A DNA stretch of 64,000 bases from Hyphomicrobiaceae bacterium (GTDB lineage Bacteria > Pseudomonadota > Alphaproteobacteria > Rhizobiales > Hyphomicrobiaceae). Positions 54,388 through 63,232 of the stretch are shown piece by piece. Every line of letters begins with the position of its first letter. Position 1 is the first letter of the stretch. Position numbers and translations under genes: made by a program. Under the pieces are notes generated by a model. It saw only the letters and a list, made by a program, of their open reading frames with translations, was not told where the DNA came from and searched no databases. The DNA is taken from positions 49,076-113,075 of the forward strand of contig WBUN01000008.1 in assembly GCA_008933705.1 (NCBI GenBank), given 5' to 3'.

Positions 54388-55227
54388 TCAGCGAACGGGC
54401 GGCGGGGCGGTCTTTGGCGGCTTCGCGTACAGCCCCACGGCGATGGCACGCGCCACGTACTGTGCCATGCAGTTGTAGCCTGCCTCCGTCAGTCCGAACT
54501 CGCTCGGGACGGGCCGGCCGGGCTCGCGCATGGCACGCGAGATGATCTCCATCGCCTCATAGCGCGTGATGCGCGGAACGTTCTCTTTTGCTGCGATGCT
54601 CCGCAGGCTGGTGCGGATGGCCTGGTAGTGCGGGTCCCTGACCAGCCGCTTCATGTAGTGAAGGCCCACCAGGATCACATCGATGTTGTGCTCCTTGAGC
54701 CAGCGCACCATGTCGCCGACAGCTTCCTGAAACTGCTCGACGGGAACCTGCGCGAGCGCATCGTTGGTGCCGACCTGCCAGAGCACGATGTCGGGATGGT
54801 TGAGCGCGACTTCGATCTTCAGGCGCGTGGCAGCCGCTGCCGCGAGCTCGCCGGAAAAGCCGCGATCTATGATCTCGACGTCGAGCCCCTTTATGGTGTG
54901 CTCCAGTATTTGCTCGAGCAGCGGCGAGCTGCCCTCGCGCAGAGGGCCCACCACCGACGCCGAGGATGCGCCGATTGCCAGGATCTTGAGCTTCTTGCGC
55001 TGCTGAAGGGCCTGCGCGCTGTTGGGCAGCGGCGTGTCCGCCAGCTTGGCTTCGCCGCATTCCTTCGCGACCGCCGGCAGCTCGGCAGCGTTGGCGCCTC
55101 TTTCTGTCGCTCCCTGCGCCTGCGATCCGGGACACGCGGTTGCCAGGATCCCGAGCACGAGGAACGCGCCCAGCATGCCTTTCAGATGTCCGCCCTTTTT
55201 TGCCGCTCTCTCCATTCGGAAGTCCAC
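54388..55227 (-). CDS. Exported SGNH/GDSL-family hydrolase, paralogue of 7156-7986
   Basis: A 279-residue exported hydrolase. Signal segment MLGAFLVLGILATACPGSQA after a basic stretch. SGNH blocks: ILAIGASSASVVGPLREGSS (Ser), IIDRGFSGELAAAA (Gly), LWQVGTNDALAQVP (Asn), and SEFGLTEAGYNCMAQYVA, where the block-V aspartate-His pair looks replaced by LTEAGY. So the catalytic His is missing here and activity is in doubt. It follows the OpgC-like gene and overlaps its last 46 nt (GTG start at 55227; ATG 55215 also possible), so it is co-translated with that acyltransferase. Confidence 0.82.
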   Translation of the reverse strand: MDFRMERAAKKGGHLKGMLGAFLVLGILATACPGSQAQGATERGANAAELPAVAKECGEAKLADTPLPNSAQALQQRKKLKILAIGASSASVVGPLREGSSPLLEQILEHTIKGLDVEIIDRGFSGELAAAAATRLKIEVALNHPDIVLWQVGTNDALAQVPVEQFQEAVGDMVRWLKEHNIDVILVGLHYMKRLVRDPHYQAIRTSLRSIAAKENVPRITRYEAMEIISRAMREPGRPVPSEFGLTEAGYNCMAQYVARAIAVGLYAKPPKTAPPPVR

Positions 55228-56273
55228 GCCGTGAGCCAGAGAAGCCCGATGCCGACAACAAAAATGATAGTATCAACTGCGAATGAGCCCGAGTAGAGGT
55301 AGCGGATGAGCTGTCCCGTTAAGCTTAGAAGCGACCCGACGCAGAACACGTAGAGGGAATTGCGTCCCAGGATCGAGAGAAACGGACACAGCCACGGGAG
55401 GGCACGCGCGATCAGCGGATAGGTTGCCGAGAAGACCGCGGCCAGCGCCAGGAACTGGATCAGCCGCATCGGCGTCAGAAAGCTCTTGCCGTTGAGAAAG
55501 AGAAGCTTCGGCTCCGGCAGCTTGGTCGGATCGGGCATCCAGCTGAATACGACTATGGCCGCGGCGAAGAGCACGACCGGCAGCGAGATGATCCTGATCG
55601 TCCGGATGTGGCAGCGCACAAAAGCGCCGAGGCCCTCGTTTCGCGACAGCGAGAAGCCCAGCACGAAGATGGCTTGCCACGTGAACGGGTTGAAGAACCA
55701 TTGCCCTGGCACCGGCCACGTCGGCGCCGTGAACGGCACCGTCAGCGACGCGAAGTAGAGCGACAGCGAGAGCGGCACCAGCAGCGGCTTGGCAAAGCGA
55801 TCGATGACGGCAATGCCGGGCGCCGCCAGCATGAGGACGACATAGAGCGGCAGGATGTCGAAATAGCCGAGCTGGTGCGTCAGCAGGACCAGCCCGATGT
55901 GGGCGAGCGCCGGGTCCTGGAAGACGGCGGAGGCGTTGTGCCACTCCAGGATGAGCGGGTTCTCGAGCAGGTAGGCGGATGCGGCGAGAAGCGCCAGCGC
56001 TATGCTGCTGATGAGGATTTGCGCCGCGTAGATCTGGAGCGACCGGCTCCCGAGCCTCGCCACCAGACGCCCCGTCCCGATCGGCTCGTCCCGGCTGCCG
56101 ACGAGGTAGCCCAGCGACCACCCGGCCAGAAACACGAACAGCTCGGCGGAATCCGAGATCGAGAAGTTCCTGTGCGTCAGGCGCTCGTAATAGATGCCGG
56201 GGATGTGATTGACGAAGATCGAGACGAGCGCAAATCCGCGCCAGAAGTCGACGGCGTTAGCTTGGCGGGGCAT
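55182..56273 (-). CDS. opgC: OpgC-family membrane acyltransferase
   Basis: Inner-membrane protein of 363 residues with about ten hydrophobic segments. The opening MPRQANAVDFWRGFALVSIF, VNHIPGIYYERLTHRNFSIS and DSAELFVFLAGWSLGYLVG are characteristic of OpgC, which adds succinyl groups to osmoregulated periplasmic glucans. The conserved VDFWRG and DSAE blocks are both present. Start ATG 56273 is set by the family N-terminus; an upstream open frame is not believed. It is followed by, and overlaps, the SGNH hydrolase gene; the pair may add and remove acyl groups on the same glycan. Confidence 0.85.
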   Translation of the reverse strand: MPRQANAVDFWRGFALVSIFVNHIPGIYYERLTHRNFSISDSAELFVFLAGWSLGYLVGSRDEPIGTGRLVARLGSRSLQIYAAQILISSIALALLAASAYLLENPLILEWHNASAVFQDPALAHIGLVLLTHQLGYFDILPLYVVLMLAAPGIAVIDRFAKPLLVPLSLSLYFASLTVPFTAPTWPVPGQWFFNPFTWQAIFVLGFSLSRNEGLGAFVRCHIRTIRIISLPVVLFAAAIVVFSWMPDPTKLPEPKLLFLNGKSFLTPMRLIQFLALAAVFSATYPLIARALPWLCPFLSILGRNSLYVFCVGSLLSLTGQLIRYLYSGSFAVDTIIFVVGIGLLWLTAWTSEWRERQKRADI

Positions 56274-56430
56274 CACGTCCTCGGACTGGGCATGACGGCT
56301 GCGGCTGGCGGGGTTGAGGGCGCGACCGGAGCCGTGCGTGAACTCGAGGCTCGTCCCAATGCTTATGAACGCATGATGGCAAACAATAGACTTCGGGTTG
56401 TCCCGCCCGCCCGTGCCGAAGCGGCAAAGC

Positions 56431-57360
56431 CTAAGATACCTCGACAAAGCTCCTGATCAATGTATTGGCGATGGCGTGCCTGCCAGGCACCGTCAGTCCG
56501 TCAGGATGCCGCCGCTCGAGCATGAGCTTGACGTCCTTGCGGGGAAACCAGCGCGCCTCTGCGATCTCCGTGCTGTCGATCGACAGCGTCGTGGTCTCGG
56601 CCCGGCCGATGCATCCAAGCATGAGCGAATGCGGGAACGGCCACGGCTGGCTGGAATGGAACTTCACCTCCCCCACCTTGATCCCCGCCTCCTCGAACAC
56701 CTCGCGGCGCACGGCATGCTCCACGTCCTCGCCCGGCTCGACGAAGCCGGCGAGCGTGGAGAACATCTTGTCGCCGAAGCGGTGCTCGTGCGCCAGCAGG
56801 CAGCGCTCGCCGTCCGTGACCAGCATGATGACGACCGGATCGGTGCGCGGAAACCACTCGAGCCCGCAAGCCCAGCACTTGCGCCGCCAGCCGCCGTCCT
56901 TGACGAGCGTGGTGCCGCCGCAATGGCCGCAGCAGCGGGCGTTCTCGTGCCATTGCGCCAGCGCTCTGGCCTGGCCGCACAGCGACAGCTCGTCGGGAGA
57001 CATCACCCCCTGCATGGCCAGTGAGCGCAGATCGACGATCGGGCGCAGCTTCTCGATGGCTCCGGGGGCATGCCGGGTTCGATGCTCGGTCACCGCCACG
57101 GCAAAATGCCCGTTGCCGCCGCCGTCGACCCCCAGGAACAGCGCATCGGCGACGGGGAGGCCGAGGTCGCCCAGCTCCTGGCGGGTGAACCATGCGAGCT
57201 TGGCGCTCGTGCGCTCGGCATTGGATCTGATCACGGGCTTGAGATCGGCGAGCACCAGGAAGCGCGCTCCCGCCGCCTCCAGCTTGGCCTTCAGAAACTC
57301 TGCGTCGCTTCTTTTCGGTCCGAGCCTATCGAGCAATAGCGTCGCGCCGACGGTTGGCAT
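56431..57360 (-). CDS. nudC: NADH pyrophosphatase / RNA decapping hydrolase
   Basis: NUDIX enzyme of 309 residues that splits NAD(H) into NMN(H) and AMP and removes NAD caps from RNA. Seen: an N-terminal domain, the zinc ribbon CGHCGG ... CWACGLEWFPRTDP near residues 155-180, and the Nudix box GFVEPGEDVEHAVRREVFEE plus AGIKVGEV. The NudC-specific SQPWPFPHSLM follows. ATG 57360 has GGGAG 7 nt upstream. Monocistronic, divergent from the TRAP operon across about 200 nt. Confidence 0.94.
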   Translation of the reverse strand: MPTVGATLLLDRLGPKRSDAEFLKAKLEAAGARFLVLADLKPVIRSNAERTSAKLAWFTRQELGDLGLPVADALFLGVDGGGNGHFAVAVTEHRTRHAPGAIEKLRPIVDLRSLAMQGVMSPDELSLCGQARALAQWHENARCCGHCGGTTLVKDGGWRRKCWACGLEWFPRTDPVVIMLVTDGERCLLAHEHRFGDKMFSTLAGFVEPGEDVEHAVRREVFEEAGIKVGEVKFHSSQPWPFPHSLMLGCIGRAETTTLSIDSTEIAEARWFPRKDVKLMLERRHPDGLTVPGRHAIANTLIRSFVEVS

Positions 57361-57477
57361 CCACAAGCTCCCTGCTGAGGCGGCGAGATGAGCATAGCGC
57401 AGGCCCGCACGCAACGCATTCCAGGGGCAGGCGCGGGTCGCCTGCGATTGCCACGATCGCGGCCCACGCCGATATTC

Positions 57478-57506
57478 TTGAGGCGGACCGCGAGAACTTC
57501 TGCTAA
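57478..57506 (+). promoter_or_regulatory. Possible promoter of the TRAP operon
   Basis: TTGAGG (57478-57483), 17 nt, TGCTAA (57501-57506), 51 nt before the dctP start codon. Both boxes are moderate matches to sigma-70; direction and spacing are right. Confidence 0.35.
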
Positions 57507-57556
57507 GGTTCGCACAAAAAAATCCGCCTTGTTGAAGAACTATGGGAGGAATGCAC

Positions 57557-58666
57557 ATGCTGAGACTGCCGAAATTCGTGCTTGGAACGGCGCTCGCCGT
57601 AGGGCTGGCGACCGCCTTCTCCGGGGCTGTCGATGCCCAGGAGAAGAAGGTCCTGAAGATGCAGGCCACGTGGCCTGCGAGCCTCACGCTCTACGACAAT
57701 TTCACATTCTTTGCGGACCGCGTTGACAAGCTGTCCGGCGGCTCGCTGAAGATCGAAGCCATGCCCGCGGGCCAGGTTGTGCCGGCCTTCGAGGTGCTCG
57801 ACGCCACCCACAAGAAGGTGCTCGACGGCGCCCATGCCTGGGCCGGCTACTGGACCGGCAAGAACAAGACCGCGATCCTGTTCACCGGCGGTCCGGGCGG
57901 AACGTTCGGCATGGACTACATCGACGCCATGGGCTGGCTGTGGAACGGCGGCGGCCTGGATCTCTATCAGGAGTTCTATCAGAAGGAGCTGAAGCTCAAC
58001 GTCTACGTCCTTCCCATCCTCCCTGCAGGCCCGCAGGCTTTCGGCTGGTTCAAGAAGCCGATTCAGACGGTCGAGGACATGAAGGGCATGAAGTGCCGCC
58101 AGACCGGCATGGCCGGCGAGGTGTGGCAGGCGATGGGCTTCACCGTCGTCAACATGCCCGGCGGTGAGATCATTCCCTCCGCGCAGCGCGGCGTGATCGA
58201 CTGTGCCGAGTGGGTGGGCGGCGTGGAAGACCTGCGGCTCGGCTTCCAGAACGTGTGGAAGTACCACTACTCCCCCGGCGTGCACGAGAACGTCACGATC
58301 GGCGAGCTTCTGATCAATCTCGACGTGTGGAAGTCGCTGTCGCCGCAGCACCAGGAGATCATCAAGTCGGCGGCCAACGAGACCTTCCTCGTGTGGTGGG
58401 CCAAGTGGCAGCGGCAGAATGCGGACGCGCTCAAGGAGATGCAGGAGAAGCACGGCGTGCAGATCCTGCGCACCCCGCCCGACATCCTGCGCGCATTCCT
58501 GAAGAAGTGGGACGAGATCGCGACGGCGGAAGCGGCCAAGAATCCGTTCTTCAAGAAGGTATGGGACTCGCAACGCGCCTATGCGAGCGTCGTGGTGCCC
58601 TACAAGCGGTTCTACTTCCCGCCCTACTCCTTCGTGGCGAACATCTACTTCCCCGAGAAGAACTGA
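57557..58666 (+). CDS. dctP: TRAP transporter solute-binding protein, DctP family
   Basis: Periplasmic receptor of 369 residues with a Sec signal (MLRLPKFVLGTALAVGLATA ... VDAQ). Motifs of the DctP fold: LKIEAMPAGQVVPAFEVLDA, the long region FGMDYIDAMGWLWNGGGLDL, the ligand Arg in KCRQTGMAGEVWQAMGFTVV near residue 175, and DCAEWVGGVEDLRLGFQNVW. This last pattern is that of the mannitol/chloroaromatic subgroup, whose ligands are 2-oxo or other organic acids. ATG 57557 is preferred: GGGAGGA (57544-57550) is 6 nt upstream, while ATGs at 57542 and 57551 are too close. A terminator-like hairpin follows. Confidence 0.92.
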   Translation: MLRLPKFVLGTALAVGLATAFSGAVDAQEKKVLKMQATWPASLTLYDNFTFFADRVDKLSGGSLKIEAMPAGQVVPAFEVLDATHKKVLDGAHAWAGYWTGKNKTAILFTGGPGGTFGMDYIDAMGWLWNGGGLDLYQEFYQKELKLNVYVLPILPAGPQAFGWFKKPIQTVEDMKGMKCRQTGMAGEVWQAMGFTVVNMPGGEIIPSAQRGVIDCAEWVGGVEDLRLGFQNVWKYHYSPGVHENVTIGELLINLDVWKSLSPQHQEIIKSAANETFLVWWAKWQRQNADALKEMQEKHGVQILRTPPDILRAFLKKWDEIATAEAAKNPFFKKVWDSQRAYASVVVPYKRFYFPPYSFVANIYFPEKN

Positions 58667-58676
58667 TGTTGGACCA

Positions 58677-58706
58677 GGGAGCGGTCTTCACCGGCCGCTC
58701 CCTTTT
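58677..58706 (+). terminator. Internal intrinsic terminator between dctP and dctQ
   Basis: Perfect 8-bp stem GGGAGCGG/CCGCTCCC (58677-58684 with 58695-58702) followed by TTTT (58703-58706), 11 nt after the dctP stop codon. Read-through to dctQM is needed for transport, so it is probably leaky and reduces membrane-subunit output. Confidence 0.75.
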
Positions 58707-58780
58707 CCTCGCTGCCTGCCGGTGAGCGGCAACCGGCGGGGGGCGTCTTCGTTCGGGAATACGACCTTAGGGAAGAGACT

Positions 58781-59338
58781 ATGGCCATCGCTCAGCCGTC
58801 GCGAGCACTGCTCATAACCATACGCATCATCGACACCTTCACCGATCTCACCGGCTCACTGTTTGCCTGGCTGGCAGTTCCCCTGGTGGGAGCCGTCGCC
58901 TACGAGGTGATCGCCCGCTACATTTTCAACGCCCCGACCATATGGGCGTTCGACGTCACCTACATGCTCTATGGCGCCTTGTTCATGCTGGGCGCTGCTT
59001 ACGCCTTGCACAAGGGCGCGCACATCCGCACGGACTTCTTCTGGGAAGCGTTCTCGCCTCGCACGAAGGGACTGATCGATACCGTTTCCTACGTGGTTTT
59101 CTTCTTCCCGAGCCTCACGGCCCTCGGCGTCATCAGCTACAACGAGGCCTTCTACGCCTTCCAGATCAACGAGACCTCCGACCAGACGCCTTGGCGGCCG
59201 GTGCTGTGGCCGTTCAAGTACGTGGTGCCCATCGCCTGCCTTCTCTTGATGATCCAGGGCTTCTCCGAGCTCCTCAAGAGCTTCTACATGGCCCGCACCG
59301 GTGTTGAGCTCGAGCACAAAGAGAAGGTCGAAGTATGA
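58781..59338 (+). CDS. dctQ: TRAP transporter small permease, DctQ family
   Basis: Four-helix membrane subunit of 185 residues. Helices: GSLFAWLAVPLVGAVAYEVI, MLYGALFMLGAAYALHKGAH, DTVSYVVFFFPSLTALGVIS, FKYVVPIACLLLMIQGFSEL. The YEVIARYIFNAPTIWAFDVT segment after helix 1 is typical. It ends with ATGA overlap into dctM (4 nt), so the two permease genes are translationally coupled. The ATG start lacks a strong ribosome site. Confidence 0.92.
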   Translation: MAIAQPSRALLITIRIIDTFTDLTGSLFAWLAVPLVGAVAYEVIARYIFNAPTIWAFDVTYMLYGALFMLGAAYALHKGAHIRTDFFWEAFSPRTKGLIDTVSYVVFFFPSLTALGVISYNEAFYAFQINETSDQTPWRPVLWPFKYVVPIACLLLMIQGFSELLKSFYMARTGVELEHKEKVEV

Positions 59339-60759
59339 CCTGGGACGCTCTCATCGGCCTGATCATGCTCCTGGTGCTTCTGGGGGCGATCTTCATCGGC
59401 GTGCCGATCTCCTTCACGCTGCTCTTCCTGGCCTTCACGTTCGGCTACGTCGGGATGGGGCATACGGTCTTCGACCTGGCCTACTTCCAGACGATCGGCA
59501 TGATGAAGGAGGAACTGCTGGCGGCCGTGCCGCTCTTCATCTTCATGGGCTTCATCACCGAGCAGGCCGGCCTGATGGAGCGGCTCTTCACCGCCTTCCG
59601 CCTCCTGCTCGCCCCGATCCGCGGTGCGCTCTATCTCGTCGTCATCCTCACGGCGACGGTGTTCGCCATGGCAACCGGCATCGTCGGCGCTGCCGTCACG
59701 GTGCTCGGCATCATGGCGTCGCCGATCATGATCAAGTCGGGCTACGACGCGAAACTCTCGGCGGGCACCATCACGGCCGGCGGAACGCTCGGCATCCTCA
59801 TCCCGCCATCCGTCATGCTCATCGTCATGGGCCCCGTGCTCGGCGTTTCGGTCGCGGATCTCTATGCGGCGGCATTCGGGCCGGGCTTTCTCCTTGCCGG
59901 TCTCTATGTTGCCTATCTGATGGGCCGCAGCCTCATCAATCCGAAGCTCGGGCCTCCGGTGCCGAAGGAAGAGCGGGTACACTCCCTGGGGGTGATGCTT
60001 CGCGAGGTGCTGATCGGCGTGGTGCCCCTCCTCGGCCTTATCGCCGCGACGCTTGGTTCCATCCTTGCCGGCCTCGCGACCCCAACTGAGGCAGCGGGCA
60101 TCGGTACCGCCGGCGCGATGGCATTGGCGCTTGCCTACAGGAAGCTGACGTTCGCTGGCCTGCAGCGCGCGCTCAACTCGACCATGGCCACGTCGAGCAT
60201 GGTGCTTCTGCTGGCGGTCACCTCCAACATCTTCGGCGCCGTGTTCGCCCGGCTCGGCACGGCCAACTGGATCACCAACACCCTGCTGTCGTTCCAGTTG
60301 CCGCCCACGCTGATGCTGATCATGGTGCTGGTGCTGATCTTCCTGCTGGGCTGGCCGTTCGAGTGGCCGGCCATCATCCTGGTGTTCCTGCCTATCTTCT
60401 ACCCCGTGGTGAAGGCGCTCGACATCGACCTCGTGTGGTTCGGGGCGCTGACCGCGGTGACGCTGCAGACGGCGTTCCTCTCGCCGCCGGTGGCGATGTC
60501 GGCCTACTACCTCAAGCAGGTGGTGAAGGACTGGAGCCTGGCGACCATCTACAACGGCATGTTCCAGTTCATGATCCTGCAGGTGATCTGCATAGCGATG
60601 GTTCTCTCGTTCCCGAAGATAGCCCTGTGGTTCCCGGAGACGCTGCAGGAGGCGTCGCGCGCGCAGAAGATCCCCGAGGAGCACCAGAAGATCATCGACC
60701 TGCAGAAGAGGACTGCGCCCTCTCTCGAGGACGACGACTGGGGCAGGAGCAAGAAATAG
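59335..60759 (+). CDS. dctM: TRAP transporter large permease, DctM family
   Basis: Ion-coupled transport subunit of 474 residues with about 12 membrane segments in two inverted repeats. Seen: IFIGVPISFTLLFLAFTFGY, VPLFIFMGFITEQAGLMERL, and the paired helical hairpins GGTLGILIPPSVMLIVMG and TPTEAAGIGTAGAMALALAY. The GxLGILIPPS and ATPTEAA motifs are family marks. Its charged C-terminal tail is long. It imports the solute caught by DctP using a sodium or proton gradient. Confidence 0.94.
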   Translation: MTWDALIGLIMLLVLLGAIFIGVPISFTLLFLAFTFGYVGMGHTVFDLAYFQTIGMMKEELLAAVPLFIFMGFITEQAGLMERLFTAFRLLLAPIRGALYLVVILTATVFAMATGIVGAAVTVLGIMASPIMIKSGYDAKLSAGTITAGGTLGILIPPSVMLIVMGPVLGVSVADLYAAAFGPGFLLAGLYVAYLMGRSLINPKLGPPVPKEERVHSLGVMLREVLIGVVPLLGLIAATLGSILAGLATPTEAAGIGTAGAMALALAYRKLTFAGLQRALNSTMATSSMVLLLAVTSNIFGAVFARLGTANWITNTLLSFQLPPTLMLIMVLVLIFLLGWPFEWPAIILVFLPIFYPVVKALDIDLVWFGALTAVTLQTAFLSPPVAMSAYYLKQVVKDWSLATIYNGMFQFMILQVICIAMVLSFPKIALWFPETLQEASRAQKIPEEHQKIIDLQKRTAPSLEDDDWGRSKK

Positions 60760-60826
60760 CGGTTGATGGAACGAGCAACTGCGGCCTGCGGCGGGGGCGC
60801 GGCTTTTCGCGCTCCCAAGCCGCGGG

Positions 60827-60855
60827 TTGTATTCGGGCGCCCGGCGTACCATAAT
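60827..60855 (+). promoter_or_regulatory. Promoter of the SRP RNA gene
   Basis: TTGTAT (60827-60832), exactly 17 nt, CATAAT (60850-60855). The predicted start, about 6 nt on, coincides with the first base of the SRP RNA stem at 60861. Confidence 0.7.
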
Positions 60856-60860
60856 TCGTG

Positions 60861-60959
60861 CGGGAGGTTGGCGGCGGACGTGTCCCTCGCCAACCGGGTC
60901 AGGTCCGGAAGGAAGCAGCCCTAACGAGCCAGATGCGGGTCGTTCGTCCAGCCTCCCAC
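60861..60959 (+). ncRNA. ffs: Signal recognition particle RNA (4.5S RNA)
   Basis: Small bacterial SRP RNA of about 100 nt. The conserved apical domain GTCAGGTCCGGAAGGAAGCA is unmistakable, with the GGAA tetraloop and the asymmetric loop that binds Ffh. The ends pair: GGGAGG (60862-60867) with CCTCCC (60952-60957), followed by TTGGCG against its partner further in. It is located just upstream of dnaX, a classical alphaproteobacterial arrangement. It works with Ffh and FtsY to deliver membrane proteins to the translocon. Confidence 0.97.
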
Positions 60960-61005
60960 TCAGCCCGCACATGAGGCCGGTCGCAGCCGACGCGGCCCTG
61001 AAGGC

Positions 61006-62769
61006 ATGGCGAAAAAGAAACCAGCGAGCAGTTCCGGCAATGACGGGGGCGGCGATGCGCCTGCAAAGGCAAGCCCCTACCTCGTGCTGGCGCGCAAATA
61101 CCGTCCGGCCACCTTCGGCGACCTGATCGGCCAGGACGCGATGGTGAGAACGCTGCGCAACGCGTTTGCCGCCGACCGCATTGCCCAGGGCTACATGCTC
61201 ACGGGCGTACGCGGCGTCGGCAAGACGACGACGGCGCGCATTCTCTCGCGCGCTCTCAACTACCAGACCGACACCATCGACCGGCCGACCTTCGACATGC
61301 CCGTCTACGGCCGGCACTGCGCCGAGATCATGGAGGGGCGCCATCCCGACGTGCTGGAGATGGACGCCGCCTCCAACACCGGCGTCGATAACATGCGCGA
61401 GATCATCGAGAGCGCGCGCTACAGGCCTCTCGTCGCCCGCTACAAGGTCTATCTGATCGACGAGGTGCACATGCTCTCCAAGGGCGCCTTCAACGCGCTC
61501 CTGAAGACGCTGGAGGAGCCCCCGGAGCACGTGAAGTTCATCTTCGCCACCACCGAGGTACGCAAGGTGCCGGTGACGGTGCTGTCGCGCACACAGCGCT
61601 TCGATCTGCGCCGCGTCGGCGTGCCGGCGCTCGTCGAGCACTTCAGGAAGATCGTCGCCAACGAGGGCGCGAGCGCCGAGGATGACGCGCTGGCGCTGAT
61701 TGCGCGCGCCGCCGAGGGTTCCGTGCGCGACGGGCTCTCCCTGCTCGACCAGGCGCTCGCCATGGGGGCCGGCGGCGTCCATGCCGAGCCCGTGCGCGCC
61801 ATGCTGGGGCTGGCCGATCGCGGCCGCATTTTCGATTTGCTCGAGCAGTTGATGAGCGGCGCAGCCGGCGAAGCGCTGGAAGCGCTGTCGCAGTTGCATC
61901 GCGACGGTGCCGAGCCGGCGCAGATCCTGTCCGATCTTGCGGAAGCCGTGCACGTCACCACCCGCGCCAAGACGCTCGGCGCCGCGGGTGCCGGAGAGGG
62001 CTTGTCGGCCGAGGAGCGGTCGCGCGCCGCCGCCCTAGGCGAGCGGCTGTCGGTGGCGATCCTTGCGCGCGCCTGGCAGGTGCTGCTCAAGGGGCTGGAG
62101 GAGGTCGCGCGCGCGCCGGATCCTTCGGCCGCCGCCGAGATGGTTCTGATCCGCCTCGCCTTCACCGCCGACCTGCCGACGCCGGACGAGATCATCAAGA
62201 CCCTCGGCGGCGGCAGCGTGGCGGCGGGCGGCCGCGCCGCCAGGCCGGCCCCGGAGAAGCGCCAGCCTGCCGGCAGCCCGGTTGACGCCCTGGACGACGA
62301 GCCGGCGGAGGACAGCGATTACGACGAGCAGGGCGAGGCGCTCGAAGCGCTTGCCCCACCGACCACGACGGTGCCCATGCTGCGCTCGTTCGCTGAGGTG
62401 GTCGACCTCGCCGGCGTGCGCCGCGAGGCCAAGCTCAAGGTGCACCTGGAAGAGCACGTCAGCCTGGTGAAGTTCGATCCCGCCGGCAGTGTCGAGCTGC
62501 ACCTGCTGTCCGGCGCGCCGAAAGAGCTTGCCAACGAGCTGCGCGAGAAGCTGAATGAATGGACCGGCAAGCGCTGGATGGTGGCCGTGAGCAAGACGCC
62601 GGGCCAGCCGCCGCTCGGGCAGGTGCAGCGCGAGCGCGAGGCGGCCGAGATTCGCGACCTGCAGAGCCATCCTGCCGTCGCCGCCGTCCTGCAGCAGTTC
62701 CCCGAGGCCCAGATCACCAGCGTGCGGCCGTTGCCTGCCCGCGATACGGACGACACCGCCACCGGCTGA
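61006..62769 (+). CDS. dnaX: DNA polymerase III subunit gamma/tau
   Basis: Clamp-loader ATPase of the replicative polymerase, 587 residues. Seen: VLARKYRPATFGDLIGQDAM, Walker A GVRGVGKTTTARILSRALNY near residue 70, Walker B VYLIDEVHMLSKGAFNALLK, sensor motif TTEVRKVPVTVLSRTQRFDL. The zinc site, four Cys in the E. coli protein, is reduced to one visible Cys in YGRHCAEIMEGRHPDVLEMD; this is common in alphaproteobacteria. After the AAA+ and collar domains (to about residue 370) a tau-type C-terminus runs to the end. Followed by ybaB and recR. Confidence 0.95.
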   Translation: MAKKKPASSSGNDGGGDAPAKASPYLVLARKYRPATFGDLIGQDAMVRTLRNAFAADRIAQGYMLTGVRGVGKTTTARILSRALNYQTDTIDRPTFDMPVYGRHCAEIMEGRHPDVLEMDAASNTGVDNMREIIESARYRPLVARYKVYLIDEVHMLSKGAFNALLKTLEEPPEHVKFIFATTEVRKVPVTVLSRTQRFDLRRVGVPALVEHFRKIVANEGASAEDDALALIARAAEGSVRDGLSLLDQALAMGAGGVHAEPVRAMLGLADRGRIFDLLEQLMSGAAGEALEALSQLHRDGAEPAQILSDLAEAVHVTTRAKTLGAAGAGEGLSAEERSRAAALGERLSVAILARAWQVLLKGLEEVARAPDPSAAAEMVLIRLAFTADLPTPDEIIKTLGGGSVAAGGRAARPAPEKRQPAGSPVDALDDEPAEDSDYDEQGEALEALAPPTTTVPMLRSFAEVVDLAGVRREAKLKVHLEEHVSLVKFDPAGSVELHLLSGAPKELANELREKLNEWTGKRWMVAVSKTPGQPPLGQVQREREAAEIRDLQSHPAVAAVLQQFPEAQITSVRPLPARDTDDTATG

Positions 62770-62826
62770 GCGTTCCGCGTTCTTGACGAGGCCGTGGACC
62801 CACCGCAACCCAGTGCGAGGAGCGCC

Positions 62827-63147
62827 ATGAAAGACCTGATGAAGATGATGAAGCAGGCCCAGGAGATCCAGGGCCGCATGCAGAAGCTGCAGGAGGATCT
62901 GGGGACGCTCGAGGTGGAGGGCCAGTCGGGTGCCGGCCTGGTCAAGGTCAAGCTCAACGGCAAGTTCGAGGCGCGCGGGGTGCGCATCGATCCGAGCCTG
63001 ATCAAGCCGGAGGAGGCGGAGATGCTCGAGGATCTGATCGTCGCCGCCTTCCAGGATGCCAAGGCCAAGGCCGAGGCGGCCGTTCAGGCCAAGATGCAGG
63101 AAGTCACCGGCGGTCTTGCCCTGCCGCCCGGCCTCAAGCTGTTCTAG
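62827..63147 (+). CDS. ybaB: YbaB/EbfC nucleoid-associated protein
   Basis: Dimeric DNA-binding protein of 106 residues. Opening MKDLMKMMKQAQEIQGRMQK, then the conserved EVEGQSGAGLVKVKLNGKFE and an acidic helix (EEAEMLEDLIVAAFQDAKAK). ATG 62827 is preferred: GAGGAG lies just upstream and the family starts here. It lies between dnaX and recR in a widely conserved order, suggesting a role linked to replication or repair. Confidence 0.95.
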   Translation: MKDLMKMMKQAQEIQGRMQKLQEDLGTLEVEGQSGAGLVKVKLNGKFEARGVRIDPSLIKPEEAEMLEDLIVAAFQDAKAKAEAAVQAKMQEVTGGLALPPGLKLF

Positions 63148-63161
63148 TGTGGTTCATGGGC

Positions 63162-63216
63162 TCAGACCCAACACGCCCGGCGTCTCTGCGGCGAGCAACC
63201 GAACGTGAGGGTCTGA
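63162..63216. repeat. Inverted repeat between ybaB and recR
   Basis: TCAGACCC (63162-63169) and GGGTCTGA (63209-63216) are an exact 8-bp inverted pair with a 39-nt loop, filling most of the 85-nt gap. Sequences with a GGGTCTGACCC core are often seen as small dispersed repeats in GC-rich bacteria. It may also shape recR expression. Confidence 0.45.
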
Positions 63217-63232
63217 CCCCCGTCATCCTTCC

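Noticed and set aside
59284..61953. An 889-codon minus-strand frame
   Set aside because: Antisense to dctM, the SRP RNA and dnaX; His/Arg/Gln-rich shadow translation.
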